This document shows, one piece after another, positions 46,213-55,336 of a stretch of 64,000 nucleotides of DNA. Each line of letters opens with the position of its first letter. The stretch's first letter is position 1. The notes below the pieces were generated by a model, which was not told the origin of the DNA, did no database searches, and saw only the letters and a program-made list of their open reading frames with translations. The stretch is taken from positions 1-64,000 of the forward strand of contig NZ_JAINFL010000017.1 in assembly GCF_022458895.1 (NCBI RefSeq), written 5' to 3'. A program made the position numbers and the translations under genes. Origin of the DNA: Roseihalotalea indica. GTDB taxonomy: Bacteria; Bacteroidota; Bacteroidia; Cytophagales; Cyclobacteriaceae.

Positions 46213-47259
46213 ATGCAGTTTACTGAACAACAACATCAGACCTTAAAAGCAGCGATAAAGCACTGGGAGGATAAAGAACTCATTAGCACCGCCACCGCCG
46301 AAACCTTACGGCAGTCGTATCAAATTAAAATTACTAAGAAGCGCTTTGATTGGAAGAATCTCTCGTTTATTGCCTTCTTTTTTTCTATTGCCTGTATTGT
46401 ACTGGCTACGGTACTTTTCCTGCTAGACGATTGGCTCATGAGCCTCGTTTCCAGTGTATTAGGTGCTTCTGACTTCACTAAGTTTTTAATGTTTGCCGTT
46501 CTGGCGGCTATTACCTTTGCCGGTGGGGCATACCGCCGAAAGAATTTTCCTAACCAGCGATATAGCAACGAAGTTCTACTAATCTTCGGTGCTGTTTTTA
46601 TTGCTTTTGCACTCACGTACTTAAGCGATTTTCTGGGTATGGAAAATGGCTACTTCCCTATCTTTGTCGGAATTGCCGCTGTATTATATGGTGGATTGGC
46701 CATTTACCTACGAAGCCAGCTGATGTGGGGTTTAACGCTTACGGCATTGGCCGTATGGTACGGCACAGATACATCATACCGAGCGGATTGGGAACCTTAT
46801 TTCTGGGGCATGAATTTTCCGCTGAGGTATATCCTGTTCGGTGTTTTCCTGGTTTTAGTTAGCTTTTTGGTCAAGAAACATCCCCAAACCCAGCCATTTT
46901 TCTCAGTTACTTATTATTCAGGGATGATCGTTGCCCTTATCTCACTGTGGCTGCTGTCTATTTTTGGGAATCACGGTAGTCTGACCACCTGGAGTGACGT
47001 TTCTCAGCTCAGTTTTTTGTATGCAGCTATCTTGCTTGCTCTGGCATCTGTCGGAGCTATTTTGTGGGGATTGCACCAACAGGAGCGATTAACAGTAGAA
47101 ATTGGTATTGTGTTTTTGCTGATGGATATTTACACCCGTTACTTTGAATACGGTTGGGAGAACCTGCACCGGGTGGTCTTCTTTGCTGTTCTGGCAACCT
47201 CCTTCTGGCTGATTGGCAAGAAAGCTGAGAACCTATGGAATATGATTGATAAAGAGTGA
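46213..47259 (+). CDS. DUF2157-like polytopic membrane protein
   Basis: 348 aa. A soluble N-terminal 45 residues (LKAAIKHWEDKELISTATAETLRQSY) precedes about nine membrane helices, the layout of DUF2157 proteins. The N-terminal helix-turn (W-x-x-x-x-L-I-x-x-x-x-A-x-x-L) is the recognisable part of that family. Function unknown. It converges on the pyrophosphatase gene with a 5-bp gap. Confidence 0.75.
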   Translation: MQFTEQQHQTLKAAIKHWEDKELISTATAETLRQSYQIKITKKRFDWKNLSFIAFFFSIACIVLATVLFLLDDWLMSLVSSVLGASDFTKFLMFAVLAAITFAGGAYRRKNFPNQRYSNEVLLIFGAVFIAFALTYLSDFLGMENGYFPIFVGIAAVLYGGLAIYLRSQLMWGLTLTALAVWYGTDTSYRADWEPYFWGMNFPLRYILFGVFLVLVSFLVKKHPQTQPFFSVTYYSGMIVALISLWLLSIFGNHGSLTTWSDVSQLSFLYAAILLALASVGAILWGLHQQERLTVEIGIVFLLMDIYTRYFEYGWENLHRVVFFAVLATSFWLIGKKAENLWNMIDKE

Positions 47260-47264
47260 GGTGC

Positions 47265-49490
47265 TTATCGCACCTCAACCACTTTTTCGGTAGTGTTCAG
47301 AACTCCCTGTTCTACTTTAATTTCCTTTTTGTCCAGCGAACCGGTTTCATCCGCATGAGGACCGTCCACAGCAATGTGAGGGGCTATGATCAGCGCGACG
47401 ATTGAGGTAAGCTTGATAAGAATGTTCATAGAAGGGCCAGAAGTATCTTTGAAAGGGTCACCCACGGTGTCGCCGGTAACGGACGCCTTATGCGCCTCTG
47501 AGCCCTTGTATTGCATAACGCCATCGATCTCAACCCCTTTCTCAAATGATTTTTTGGCGTTGTCCCAGGCACCACCCGCGTTATTCTGAAACATTCCCAT
47601 TAGCACGCCTGATACGGTGATTCCAGCCAGTAATCCACCCAGAATCTCAGCTGAAGAAGTATCTTCAAATACTCCTTTAAAGCCAAATCCAAACAATATA
47701 GGTGCCAGCAACGCAATGGCACCCGGCAAAATCATTTCACGAATTGAAGCTTTGGTTGAGATTTCTACACAACGCTCATATTCCGGCTTGGCCTTGTACT
47801 CCATAATTCCCGGAATCTCCTTAAACTGCCGGCGCACTTCCTGGACCATGTCCATAGCCGCTTTTCCTACAGCAGCAATCGCTAATGAGGAAAAGATAAA
47901 AGGAATCATGGCTCCAATAAACAAGGCACCTAGTACAGGAGCTTTATATAAGTCTATAGAATCAATACCGGCAACTCCTACAAAGGCAGCAAACAATGCT
48001 AATGCGGTAAGCGCAGCAGAAGCAATCGCAAACCCTTTTCCGGTAGCCGCTGTGGTATTTCCTACTGCATCCAGGTTATCAGTCCGCCCTCGAACTTCTT
48101 CGGGTAAGCCACTCATTTCGGCGATCCCTCCGGCGTTGTCGGCAATGGGTCCGAATGCATCAATGGCTAATTGCATAGCAGTAGTAGCCATCATACCTGC
48201 GGCAGCAATGGCCACTCCGTATAAACCAGCACATGAATAAGATAAGATAATACCCAATGCCAACACAATGGTGGGCATCACGGTAGATTCCATTCCTACA
48301 GAAAGCCCACCAATAATATTCGTTGCATGACCGGTTGAGGATTGGCGAATAATACTGTTCACCGGGCGTTTGCCCATAGCGGTATAATACTCTGTAATGA
48401 TACTCATTAAAGCACCGACAACCAGACCGATGAAGATGGCCCAGAAAACGTCGGTATTACTGAATGCAACACCCCGTATTTCTAAATTTTCCGGTAGTAA
48501 ATAGTGCACTAGAAAATAAGAAGCCACTACGGTGAGGATAATGGAAGACCAGTTACCCAGGTTTAAAGCTCGTTGTACGCTATCAGTTTCGCTACTAATA
48601 CGAACGAAGTAAGACCCAACAATGGAGAAAATCAATCCGATTCCGGCAATCAGCATCGGAAGTAAAATTGGGGCAATTCCACCAAAAGCATCATCCGATA
48701 CGATCTCTCGCCCCAGCACCATCGTTGCCAGGATTGTGGCTACATAAGAACCAAAAAGGTCAGCTCCCATTCCGGCCACATCGCCTACATTATCTCCTAC
48801 ATTGTCGGCTACTGTTGCCGGGTTGCGAACATCATCTTCTGGAATTCCGGCTTCTACTTTTCCAACAAGATCAGCCCCTACGTCAGCAGCTTTAGTATAA
48901 ATACCACCGCCCACCCGAGCAAACAGGGCAATACTTTCGGCACCTAGTGAAAATCCGGCCAGCACTTCCAGCGTTTTTTCCATCTCAATTCCGTTAACCG
49001 AGGCACCTACGTTTAATACATATATTTGATAAAACACGATGAATAAACAACCCAACCCTAACACAGCAAGTCCGGCAACGCCGAGGCCCATTACCGTTCC
49101 ACCGGCAAATGACACTTTCAAGGCCCGAGAAAGGCTTGTTCTCGCGGCTTGGGTAGTACGTACATTAGCTTTAGTCGCAACCCGCATTCCGATATATCCA
49201 GCTGTAGCTGAAAAAACAGCACCAATAATAAATGAAACCGCGATAATAGGACTTGATGTTTCTACCGTAGTACCCGACCAAGCCAGCAAAATAGCTGCAA
49301 TAATGGCAAAATAGGTCAACACTTTCCACTCGGCACGGAGAAATGCCATCGCACCTTCCGCAATATAATTGGCCAGCTCCTTCATATTCTCATCTCCAGC
49401 ATCCTGCTTGGAAATCCATGACGATCGAATCGCCATAAAGATCAAAGCTACAATCCCGAACACGGGCACTAGATACACTAAACTATGCAT
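47265..49490 (-). CDS. hppA: Membrane-bound ion-pumping pyrophosphatase, K+-dependent type
   Basis: 741 aa with about 16 membrane helices. The substrate motifs are [37 protein letters not shown] and, near the C-terminus, [11 protein letters not shown] and [15 protein letters not shown]. The position that separates K+-dependent from K+-independent enzymes reads Ala in [10 protein letters not shown], indicating a K+-dependent enzyme, which may pump Na+, H+ or both. It uses PPi energy to build an ion gradient across the inner membrane. A TAnnTTTG box is 36 bp upstream. Confidence 0.97.
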   Translation of the reverse strand: MHSLVYLVPVFGIVALIFMAIRSSWISKQDAGDENMKELANYIAEGAMAFLRAEWKVLTYFAIIAAILLAWSGTTVETSSPIIAVSFIIGAVFSATAGYIGMRVATKANVRTTQAARTSLSRALKVSFAGGTVMGLGVAGLAVLGLGCLFIVFYQIYVLNVGASVNGIEMEKTLEVLAGFSLGAESIALFARVGGGIYTKAADVGADLVGKVEAGIPEDDVRNPATVADNVGDNVGDVAGMGADLFGSYVATILATMVLGREIVSDDAFGGIAPILLPMLIAGIGLIFSIVGSYFVRISSETDSVQRALNLGNWSSIILTVVASYFLVHYLLPENLEIRGVAFSNTDVFWAIFIGLVVGALMSIITEYYTAMGKRPVNSIIRQSSTGHATNIIGGLSVGMESTVMPTIVLALGIILSYSCAGLYGVAIAAAGMMATTAMQLAIDAFGPIADNAGGIAEMSGLPEEVRGRTDNLDAVGNTTAATGKGFAIASAALTALALFAAFVGVAGIDSIDLYKAPVLGALFIGAMIPFIFSSLAIAAVGKAAMDMVQEVRRQFKEIPGIMEYKAKPEYERCVEISTKASIREMILPGAIALLAPILFGFGFKGVFEDTSSAEILGGLLAGITVSGVLMGMFQNNAGGAWDNAKKSFEKGVEIDGVMQYKGSEAHKASVTGDTVGDPFKDTSGPSMNILIKLTSIVALIIAPHIAVDGPHADETGSLDKKEIKVEQGVLNTTEKVVEVR

Positions 49491-49525
49491 AAATTGAATT
49501 TTTTGGACTTACATAAATTGCGGTG

Positions 49526-49533
49526 CAAATATA
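49526..49533 (-). promoter_or_regulatory. Candidate Bacteroidota -7 box for hppA
   Basis: The minus strand reads TATATTTG followed by C, an exact TAnnTTTGY match, 36 bp upstream of the hppA ATG. The -33 region is only a T run. Confidence 0.5.
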
Positions 49534-49667
49534 GGGGATGCTTTCCGTTTAAAAAACCATTTTGATAATTGATCTTAAATGCCCAGCTTGAAGAGAATTT
49601 GACATATTGATCGCCAGAAAAACATTTCAAAATTTCGTGTGTTACCACTAAAACGAAACTAATTTAT

Positions 49668-49811
49668 ATGAACAGCTTACTTAAATTTGGACTAACCGTT
49701 GCTGCCAGTGTCATCGCCGTTCGGCTGATGTCAGTTAAACCTATCCGTAACTATCTGCTGAATGCCATATTGGACAGTGCAGTATTCATGATTAAGCGCA
49801 AGCTGCGTTAA
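49668..49811 (+). CDS. Small single-helix membrane protein (47 aa)
   Basis: ATG at 49668, stop at 49809-49811. The product has a hydrophobic N-terminal helix (LLKFGLTVAASVIAVRLM), a short loop (SVKPIRNY), a second mildly hydrophobic helix and a basic tail (MIKRKLR). The composition is even and protein-like. It is shorter than most annotation cut-offs. It stands between divergently placed hppA and a convergent exonuclease gene. No family recognised. Confidence 0.5.
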   Translation: MNSLLKFGLTVAASVIAVRLMSVKPIRNYLLNAILDSAVFMIKRKLR

Positions 49812-49881
49812 TCGGTACTACATTTTATTTAGAGGGTTCAGAGGAATATGAGTTGCTATTAATGTAACCGTTTCTATACCC

Positions 49882-50922
49882 TCATTTTTTTTGATCTTCG
49901 GTTTCTCCATTCCCTATCTGATCCTCCATATCGGCGGTTTCTCCTTCATACAGCGTTTCAACTTCGTAAGCTTCTTTACCCTGCTCCTGCAACCACCTTC
50001 TAAACACTGAAGTAAAGCCATGAGTCACGTAGATTTGTTCAGCCTCGGTAGCACGAACAGTCTCATTCAAACCCGGCCAGTCCGCATGGTCTGAAAGCAC
50101 AAAACCCCGATCGGCAGCCCTGCGCCGCTTAGCGCCCCTAACCATCATCCACCCCGATGCAATACCGGTACTATACGGACGAAAGCGATTGACCCAGGGG
50201 CTATTTAGCGCGGATGATGGCGCAACAATCAACGCTTTCCGTAACTGATCTTTGGGAATTTCTGAAGTTACTCTGGGGAGATTGGGCAAAATTGCCCCTC
50301 CGGCAATCAAGGCATCATTTACGTTGGCAACCGCACCGTGGAGGTAAACCGGCCCAATGGAGCGGTCTAACTGATGAATGATTCGTTGCGACTTTCCTAA
50401 GGCATAAGCAATCAGGAGCGAGGCTTTTTGCTGAGCCTGATTGTGTCGCCACCATTCGTGAATTTCATCCATCACCTGGGGCTGGGGTTTCCAGGTATAG
50501 ATTGGTAACCCGAAGGTAGACTCGGTGACAAAGGAATGACATTTTACTGGCTCAAAAACCCCACTGAAGCCGTCGTCTTCCAGTTTGTAATCACCAGATA
50601 CTACCCAAATCTGCCCTTTATACTCAGCCCGTACTTGGGCTGAACCATAAATATGACCGGCCGGATGAAGGGAGAACTTCACTCCATTCAGGCTGATAGA
50701 TTGACCATAAGGTAATGTCTCCAGAGAAATATCTTTCCCCAAGCGCAATCGCAGGATTGTTTCGGATTGCTCGTGAGCCAAATAGTGCTTCATACCCCAG
50801 CGGGCATGGTCTGAATGGGCGTGAGTAACAATAGCTTTATTAACCGGGCGCCAGGGGTCGATATAGATATCGGCCTGAGGGCAATAAAGGCCTAGTTTGG
50901 TAAATTCTATGAGTGGTTTCAT
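49882..50922 (-). CDS. LigD-associated-type DNA exonuclease (metallo-beta-lactamase fold)
   Basis: 346 aa. The metal motif HAHSDH is at residues 34-39, followed by HPAGHIYGSAQV, VSGDYK and LSDHADWPGL, the beta-CASP pattern of the exonuclease found with ATP-dependent ligase and an Lhr-type helicase in bacterial DNA-repair clusters. Neither partner is in this window, so the gene is separate or its partners lie elsewhere. The last 25 residues are acidic and poorly conserved in type. It ends a likely operon with the flavin reductase gene (33-bp gap). Confidence 0.88.
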   Translation of the reverse strand: MKPLIEFTKLGLYCPQADIYIDPWRPVNKAIVTHAHSDHARWGMKHYLAHEQSETILRLRLGKDISLETLPYGQSISLNGVKFSLHPAGHIYGSAQVRAEYKGQIWVVSGDYKLEDDGFSGVFEPVKCHSFVTESTFGLPIYTWKPQPQVMDEIHEWWRHNQAQQKASLLIAYALGKSQRIIHQLDRSIGPVYLHGAVANVNDALIAGGAILPNLPRVTSEIPKDQLRKALIVAPSSALNSPWVNRFRPYSTGIASGWMMVRGAKRRRAADRGFVLSDHADWPGLNETVRATEAEQIYVTHGFTSVFRRWLQEQGKEAYEVETLYEGETADMEDQIGNGETEDQKK

Positions 50923-50955
50923 GCACTCATAAGACTACCGAGCACCAATTATTGT

Positions 50956-51597
50956 TTAGGGATCTTTTCGTATAACCGGCTGATCTGGCTTGGCATATTC
51001 CAGTCTTGTTGGTGGATATACCTGATGATAAGCATCTAATCCTGAGCAGGTTAATGTCCCAGCTTTTATCAAATCAATGAAGCCGTCCTGTACGACAGAT
51101 TTTGCGGGTAAAACAATTTCCTGGATTTCACCAACCAGAAATATTGTTTCATTGCAGACTAATGTTTGGTGTTCAACATAGCGAAGCCCTACTTTGACCT
51201 TAGACTCTTTAACAAACGGCGCCGGAATACTGTCTCGATACTCGGGTGTTAAAGCACAGGCCTCAAACTCAGAATCTTCCCAACGGGCACTGGTATGGTG
51301 AGCCTGCGCCATAAATGCTTCGGCAATGTGGTTAATGGTAAATGTTTTGGTTTCCAGGATATTCTCAAGCGTGTGGCGCGGTACAGAATGGGGCCGGAAT
51401 AATACTCCAATCAGAGGTGGGTTTGCACCAACATGGATGATCTGAGAAAATACTGCCAGATTGGTTTTACCTGCCGCGTTGTGGGTTCCGATAAGGGCTA
51501 CACTTTTAAAACCAGTCAGTGAGTTAATAAGATTGGTGCGGTAACGTTTTTCTAGCTGGTCTATTGATTGCCGGTTGAAAGTATGTGCTTCGCTCAT
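50956..51597 (-). CDS. Flavin reductase-family protein (FMN-binding split barrel)
   Basis: 213 aa. The split-barrel pattern is visible: LTGFKSVALIGTHN, TNLAVFSQIIHVGANPPLIGVLFRP and TFTINHIAEAFMAQAHHTS. Members bind FMN and reduce flavins or act as small oxidoreductases. The start is 1 bp from the stop of the upstream hypothetical gene, so the genes are coupled. Substrate unknown. Confidence 0.85.
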   Translation of the reverse strand: MSEAHTFNRQSIDQLEKRYRTNLINSLTGFKSVALIGTHNAAGKTNLAVFSQIIHVGANPPLIGVLFRPHSVPRHTLENILETKTFTINHIAEAFMAQAHHTSARWEDSEFEACALTPEYRDSIPAPFVKESKVKVGLRYVEHQTLVCNETIFLVGEIQEIVLPAKSVVQDGFIDLIKAGTLTCSGLDAYHQVYPPTRLEYAKPDQPVIRKDP

Positions 51598-51598
51598 T

Positions 51599-52051
51599 TT
51601 AATTTTCCAGGGCTTCTTCTATTGACTCGCAGTAACGTATATCTAATTTATCAAGCACCGGATCGTTAGGGTATGCGCTAATCATTTCATTTCTGGCAAT
51701 TTCTACTGACTTGCGAAACCATGCTTCTTTCGGCAGAATTTTCCGGTGCTTGGCAAGCCCATGCTGATACATATCTTTCTTCCAAACAACATAATACCAC
51801 TCCATCGAAGGTTGATGAAACGCTCTTAAAGATCGCTTATCAAATATGAATTTCCCGTTGATCCCCTTCTTAACCAATTCGGAAATTTTGTAGAATGTGT
51901 CTTTAAAATGCTCGATTGGAACATACTCGGATTTCAGTTCACAGAGAATGATATTATCCTTTTCTGAGTAAATTACTTTGGCAAATCTGGAATCGAAATG
52001 GGTTGTGAATTGAGATAATTCTGATACTTGAGTGGTACCGGATTGCTTCAT
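51599..52051 (-). CDS. Hypothetical protein, possible SpoIIAA-like fold
   Basis: 150 aa, no signal peptide. Alternating strands and helices (AKVIYSEKDNIILCELKSEYVPIEHFKDTFYK..., GKFIFDKRSLRAF) suggest a small alpha/beta domain of the STAS/SpoIIAA-like kind, but the match is by eye only. It is coupled to the flavin reductase gene. No family is named with confidence. Confidence 0.6.
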   Translation of the reverse strand: MKQSGTTQVSELSQFTTHFDSRFAKVIYSEKDNIILCELKSEYVPIEHFKDTFYKISELVKKGINGKFIFDKRSLRAFHQPSMEWYYVVWKKDMYQHGLAKHRKILPKEAWFRKSVEIARNEMISAYPNDPVLDKLDIRYCESIEEALEN

Positions 52052-52076
52052 AATACAAAGTTGCTAGTCAGGTTAT

Positions 52077-52352
52077 TTAATGAAAACTTCCCTTTGCCTG
52101 TTTGTGATCTTCCTTTATTTTTTCTTGTAGTGTAAAAAGCTCATCTTCCAAACGAGTGGCATAGGTGATCGTTGTTTTCATCATACGCTGCTGAGAGTCA
52201 ATTTGTTCTTTAAGATAAGATAGTTCCGTATTCATAGCCTGAAGTTTAGCCTCATACTCCTGCCTCAGCCTCTGTTTTTCCAGTTCAGCTTTTTTTAACT
52301 CTTCTTTGAAGATAAGATATGCTTCGGGGGGAGTATTCATAAAATGAGACAT
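52077..52352 (-). CDS. Small coiled-coil protein, hypothetical
   Basis: 91 aa, mostly charged helix with heptad spacing (EELKKAELEKQRLRQEYEAKL, TRLEDELFTLQEKIKED). No membrane segment or domain is recognised. It is 25 bp upstream of the preceding hypothetical gene on the same strand and may start the operon running to the exonuclease. Confidence 0.6.
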   Translation of the reverse strand: MSHFMNTPPEAYLIFKEELKKAELEKQRLRQEYEAKLQAMNTELSYLKEQIDSQQRMMKTTITYATRLEDELFTLQEKIKEDHKQAKGSFH

Positions 52353-52502
52353 TTCTTCGTAAACCGTTTATAAGGAGTTTCCAGGCCTGTATCGTACTTT
52401 GCTTTGCAAACTACTTGTTGCATGCTAAGGTTTTGATTTTCAATAAATTGTTAACCTTCGTTGACTTTTACATAGCGCATACTAAGAATCTATCTGGCAA
52501 AA

Positions 52503-53213
52503 TCACATCTTCTTTAATGTTGAGAGTCCTCCATCAATGTGCATTGTCTGTCCGGTAACCCAGCTACTATTTTCAGAAAGCAAATACACCACCGCCTGAG
52601 CTATATCATCCGGACGACCGTATCGCCCCAGAGGGTGTCGCTGGTTGGAAGCTTCTTTTTTCTCATCCGTAGAGAGTAAGTTTTGCGCTAAGGGTGTATC
52701 GGTAAGTGAGGGGGCTATCACATTAACCCGAATATTTTTAGAGGCTAATTCTGCTGCCAGAGAGCGGGCCAATCCTTCAACTGCACCTTTGGCAGTAGCC
52801 ACCGCCGTATGGAAATTCAAACCCAATTGCACAGCTACTGTGCTAAACAGCACAATACTGGAACCCTGAGCGGCTTTAAGCTTGCCTAAAGAAGCCTGAA
52901 TTACCTTTACTGCGCCGATAACATTCAAATTTAGCTCATTCAGAAAGTCCTCTGGTTTCAGAGACTGAAAAGGCTTTAGCGTGATGGTTCCTGGTGTATA
53001 CACCAATCCGTGAAGTTTATCCGGCAAACCATCGAGTTCATCGCTGATTTCGGTGACATCCAGGGGAATGTGTGTGATCTGTTTGTGCGGTTCAGGTTCC
53101 TTACGGGATGCAACAAAAACGCGTGCTTCCTGATCTAGCAGCAAATCCAGCGTAGCTTTGCCAATGCCAGAAGTGCCGCCAATAATGAGTACATTTTTAT
53201 CTTTAAAGTTCAT
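52503..53213 (-). CDS. SDR-family protein lacking the catalytic tyrosine
   Basis: 236 aa from the ATG at 53213; an ATG at 53222 adds three residues. Cofactor motif IGGTSGIGKAT near the N-terminus and the family's substrate-side Ser in VLFSTVAVQ are present. The Tyr-x-x-x-Lys motif reads VATAK, so Val replaces the catalytic Tyr, while Lys is kept; the C-terminus (GRYGRPDDIAQAVVYLLSENSSWVTGQTMHIDGG) is otherwise normal. I recall the same feature in relatives in other Bacteroidota. It overlaps folE by 11 bp and shares its operon. Confidence 0.88.
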   Translation of the reverse strand: MNFKDKNVLIIGGTSGIGKATLDLLLDQEARVFVASRKEPEPHKQITHIPLDVTEISDELDGLPDKLHGLVYTPGTITLKPFQSLKPEDFLNELNLNVIGAVKVIQASLGKLKAAQGSSIVLFSTVAVQLGLNFHTAVATAKGAVEGLARSLAAELASKNIRVNVIAPSLTDTPLAQNLLSTDEKKEASNQRHPLGRYGRPDDIAQAVVYLLSENSSWVTGQTMHIDGGLSTLKKM

Positions 53214-53922
53214 TGCCAGCACTTAGATTGATATAATCTAAAAACTCACGTTTTCTACGCTCATCCTCACTAAAGATTCCGCTATAATGCGATGTAACGG
53301 TTAGGCTATTGACATCCTGAACTCCTCGGGAGGAAACACACATATGGGCGGCATCCAGCACTACAGCCACATCATCGGTTTTTAGAACCGACTTTAGTTC
53401 ATTGGCAATTTGCACCGTCATACGCTCCTGCACCTGGGGTCGTTTAGCATAGTACTGTACAATTCGATTTATCTTAGATAATCCAATTACATGTCCTTTA
53501 GAAATATAAGCAACATGAGCCTTTCCGTATATCGGCACAAAATGATGCTCACAGTTAGAGTAAAATGTAATATTTTTCTCTACCAGCATTTCATCATACT
53601 TATACTTATTCTCAAACAGCGTTACATCCGGCTTATTCTCGGGCTTCAAGCCGCTAAAGATCTCTTCAACGTACATTTTAGCAACCCGATTTGGGGTTCC
53701 TTTAAGACTGTCGTCTTCAAGATCTAAGCCCAGAATCAACATAATCTCTTTGAAGTGTTTCGCAATCAACTCAATTTTGAGTTCATCATCTTTCTCAAAT
53801 GCATCAGGGCGAAGTGGGGTTTCGTAAGAAGTCCCTACATGGTTATCACCTAGTTCTTCTGAAATGCTTTCTTCAATATGCTCTTTATTCGTTCCTTCGT
53901 GTATCATAAATCCTTCCTTCAT
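53203..53922 (-). CDS. folE: GTP cyclohydrolase I
   Basis: 239 aa; an ATG six codons in is a possible alternative start. It converts GTP to 7,8-dihydroneopterin triphosphate, the first step to folate and other pterins. Zinc ligands Cys124 and His127 (SNCEHHFVP) and Cys195 (AHMCVSSRG) are present, with GKAHVAYI, GLSKINRIV and RPQVQERMT. The first 40 residues are an acidic extension beyond the core. It overlaps the PTPS-like gene upstream by 4 bp and the SDR downstream, forming a three-gene operon. Confidence 0.96.
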   Translation of the reverse strand: MKEGFMIHEGTNKEHIEESISEELGDNHVGTSYETPLRPDAFEKDDELKIELIAKHFKEIMLILGLDLEDDSLKGTPNRVAKMYVEEIFSGLKPENKPDVTLFENKYKYDEMLVEKNITFYSNCEHHFVPIYGKAHVAYISKGHVIGLSKINRIVQYYAKRPQVQERMTVQIANELKSVLKTDDVAVVLDAAHMCVSSRGVQDVNSLTVTSHYSGIFSEDERRKREFLDYINLSAGNEL

Positions 53923-54329
53923 GCGGGATATTCCACAAAATTTCGTTCAGTTTCAAATAAAACAATTTTTAGGTCAAGAGATTCCTCAAGTTCAGGCCTA
54001 ATTAAATTCCAAACCACTATGGCGATATTCTCGGCAGTAGGGTTTACTGATCTGAACTCTTCAGTATCTAAATTAAGGTTTCGGTGGTCAAATTTAGAAA
54101 TGACTCGATCCTGCACAATATCTTTCAGCTTCTTCATATCATACACGTAACCTGACTGAGGGTCGGGGTAGCCCGTCACCTTTACGATCAGTTCGTAGTT
54201 ATGACCATGATAGTGAGGGTTATTGCACTTTCCGAAAAACTCTTGATTTTGTGCATCTGTCCATTCGGGATTATGAAGCCTATGGGCAGCGTTAAAATGC
54301 TCTTTTCGGCAAACAGTAACTTTATTCAT
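53919..54329 (-). CDS. 6-pyruvoyl-tetrahydropterin synthase/QueD-family protein
   Basis: 136 aa from the ATG at 54329; a further in-frame ATG at 54365 adds a stretch foreign to the family. Zinc ligands His16, His41 and His43, catalytic Cys35 in FGKCNNPHYHGHNY, then DMKKLKDIV, FDHRNLNLD and TAENIA. The KCNN-x-x-x-HGHNY segment is closer to eukaryotic-type PTPS than to E. coli QueD, so the product could be 6-pyruvoyl-tetrahydropterin rather than 6-carboxytetrahydropterin. It leads the folE operon, and the same GTP-derived substrate links the two. Confidence 0.9.
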   Translation of the reverse strand: MNKVTVCRKEHFNAAHRLHNPEWTDAQNQEFFGKCNNPHYHGHNYELIVKVTGYPDPQSGYVYDMKKLKDIVQDRVISKFDHRNLNLDTEEFRSVNPTAENIAIVVWNLIRPELEESLDLKIVLFETERNFVEYPA

Positions 54330-54592
54330 ATACGTAGTTAAAAGAGTTTTGTCTAAGGTTATCACCTAACATTTTAACAAAACATTTTGAATAGTAACAT
54401 TCGGTGAGAGTAAAGGTTCTTTTTCTGGAACTCTTTTTTGGGCAACAGAAAAATTATTATTAACAATAAAAAAAGTAAGTTTATAAGGTTTACCTTTTCT
54501 TTTTGAACTTGACTAAGTATAGTCCGTTAGTTTCATTGTGTACTACGCTGTGGCAGTATTTTTGTTCAAAATCCACGTATAGCTCTCTAACC

Positions 54593-54997
54593 ATGACAAA
54601 CTTATATATTCCTCGAACTGCAAAAACGCCTGATATTTTTTTTGATCTTGAATTAGGCAATTTTGAAATCAAAGGTCGGTCTATACCTGAGAACTCAATT
54701 GACTTTTATTCTCAGGTTATGCAATGGCTCGACGAATACGAAAAGGCCCCCAGCCCACAAACCGAATTGATCGTTAAACTAGAGTATTTCAATACCAGTT
54801 CATCCAAGTGTTTAATTGATATTTTCCGCCGACTGGAAAAGCTTCATCATCATGGCTCCGAAGTGAAAGTTTTGTGGTATTATGAGGAGGAAGATGAAGA
54901 TATGAAAGAATCGGGCGAGGATTTTCGTGAGTTGGTAAAAATGCCGGTTTCGCTTCAAGCTATTTCATCAGATATCACCGAAGAACAAGATCGCTAA
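54593..54997 (+). CDS. SiaC-family (DUF1987) regulatory phosphoprotein
   Basis: 134 aa from the ATG at 54593; an upstream extension to 54503 has no family features. The family pattern runs MTNLYIPRTAKTPDI, LGNFEIKGRSIPENSIDFY, LEYFNTSSSKCLIDIF and KVLWYYEEEDEDM. Thr68 in YFNTSSSK is at the position reported as the kinase target in Pseudomonas SiaC, where the unphosphorylated form activates a diguanylate cyclase; the matching number supports the start. No partner kinase, phosphatase or cyclase is adjacent, so the partners are elsewhere. Confidence 0.85.
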   Translation: MTNLYIPRTAKTPDIFFDLELGNFEIKGRSIPENSIDFYSQVMQWLDEYEKAPSPQTELIVKLEYFNTSSSKCLIDIFRRLEKLHHHGSEVKVLWYYEEEDEDMKESGEDFRELVKMPVSLQAISSDITEEQDR

Positions 54998-55092
54998 CGA
55001 AGATTTTTCTGGAAAATCATATTCTTAGATATTATTAGTAGCCAGAAAGTACTTATACTTGCGCTACATCATTTCCAAACCAACCAGTTTTT

Positions 55093-55281
55093 ATGGGTGT
55101 TAAACAGATTTTCGGTATTATTTTTACGCTATTAGGAACAGCCATTTTGTTATTTGCTGTATATGCCATGCTTTCCGGAACCGCTTCTTTTATGGATATT
55201 GAGGTAGGTGGTTTTCAAATTGCCATCGTTGCCATTCTTGGTTTAATATTTTTTTCGGCGGGGGTTAAATTTATCCGTTAA
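55093..55281 (+). CDS. Small two-helix membrane protein, hypothetical
   Basis: 62 aa with two hydrophobic segments (residues about 5-25 and 38-58) and a short loop (SGTASFMDIEVGG). A TATACTTG sequence at 55054-55061 lies 31 bp upstream and resembles a -7 box. Function unknown. Confidence 0.65.
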   Translation: MGVKQIFGIIFTLLGTAILLFAVYAMLSGTASFMDIEVGGFQIAIVAILGLIFFSAGVKFIR

Positions 55282-55336
55282 ATGCATGAACCTATTCCTT
55301 ATTTTGTAACTTAAAGGAATATTCACTTTACCTGCT

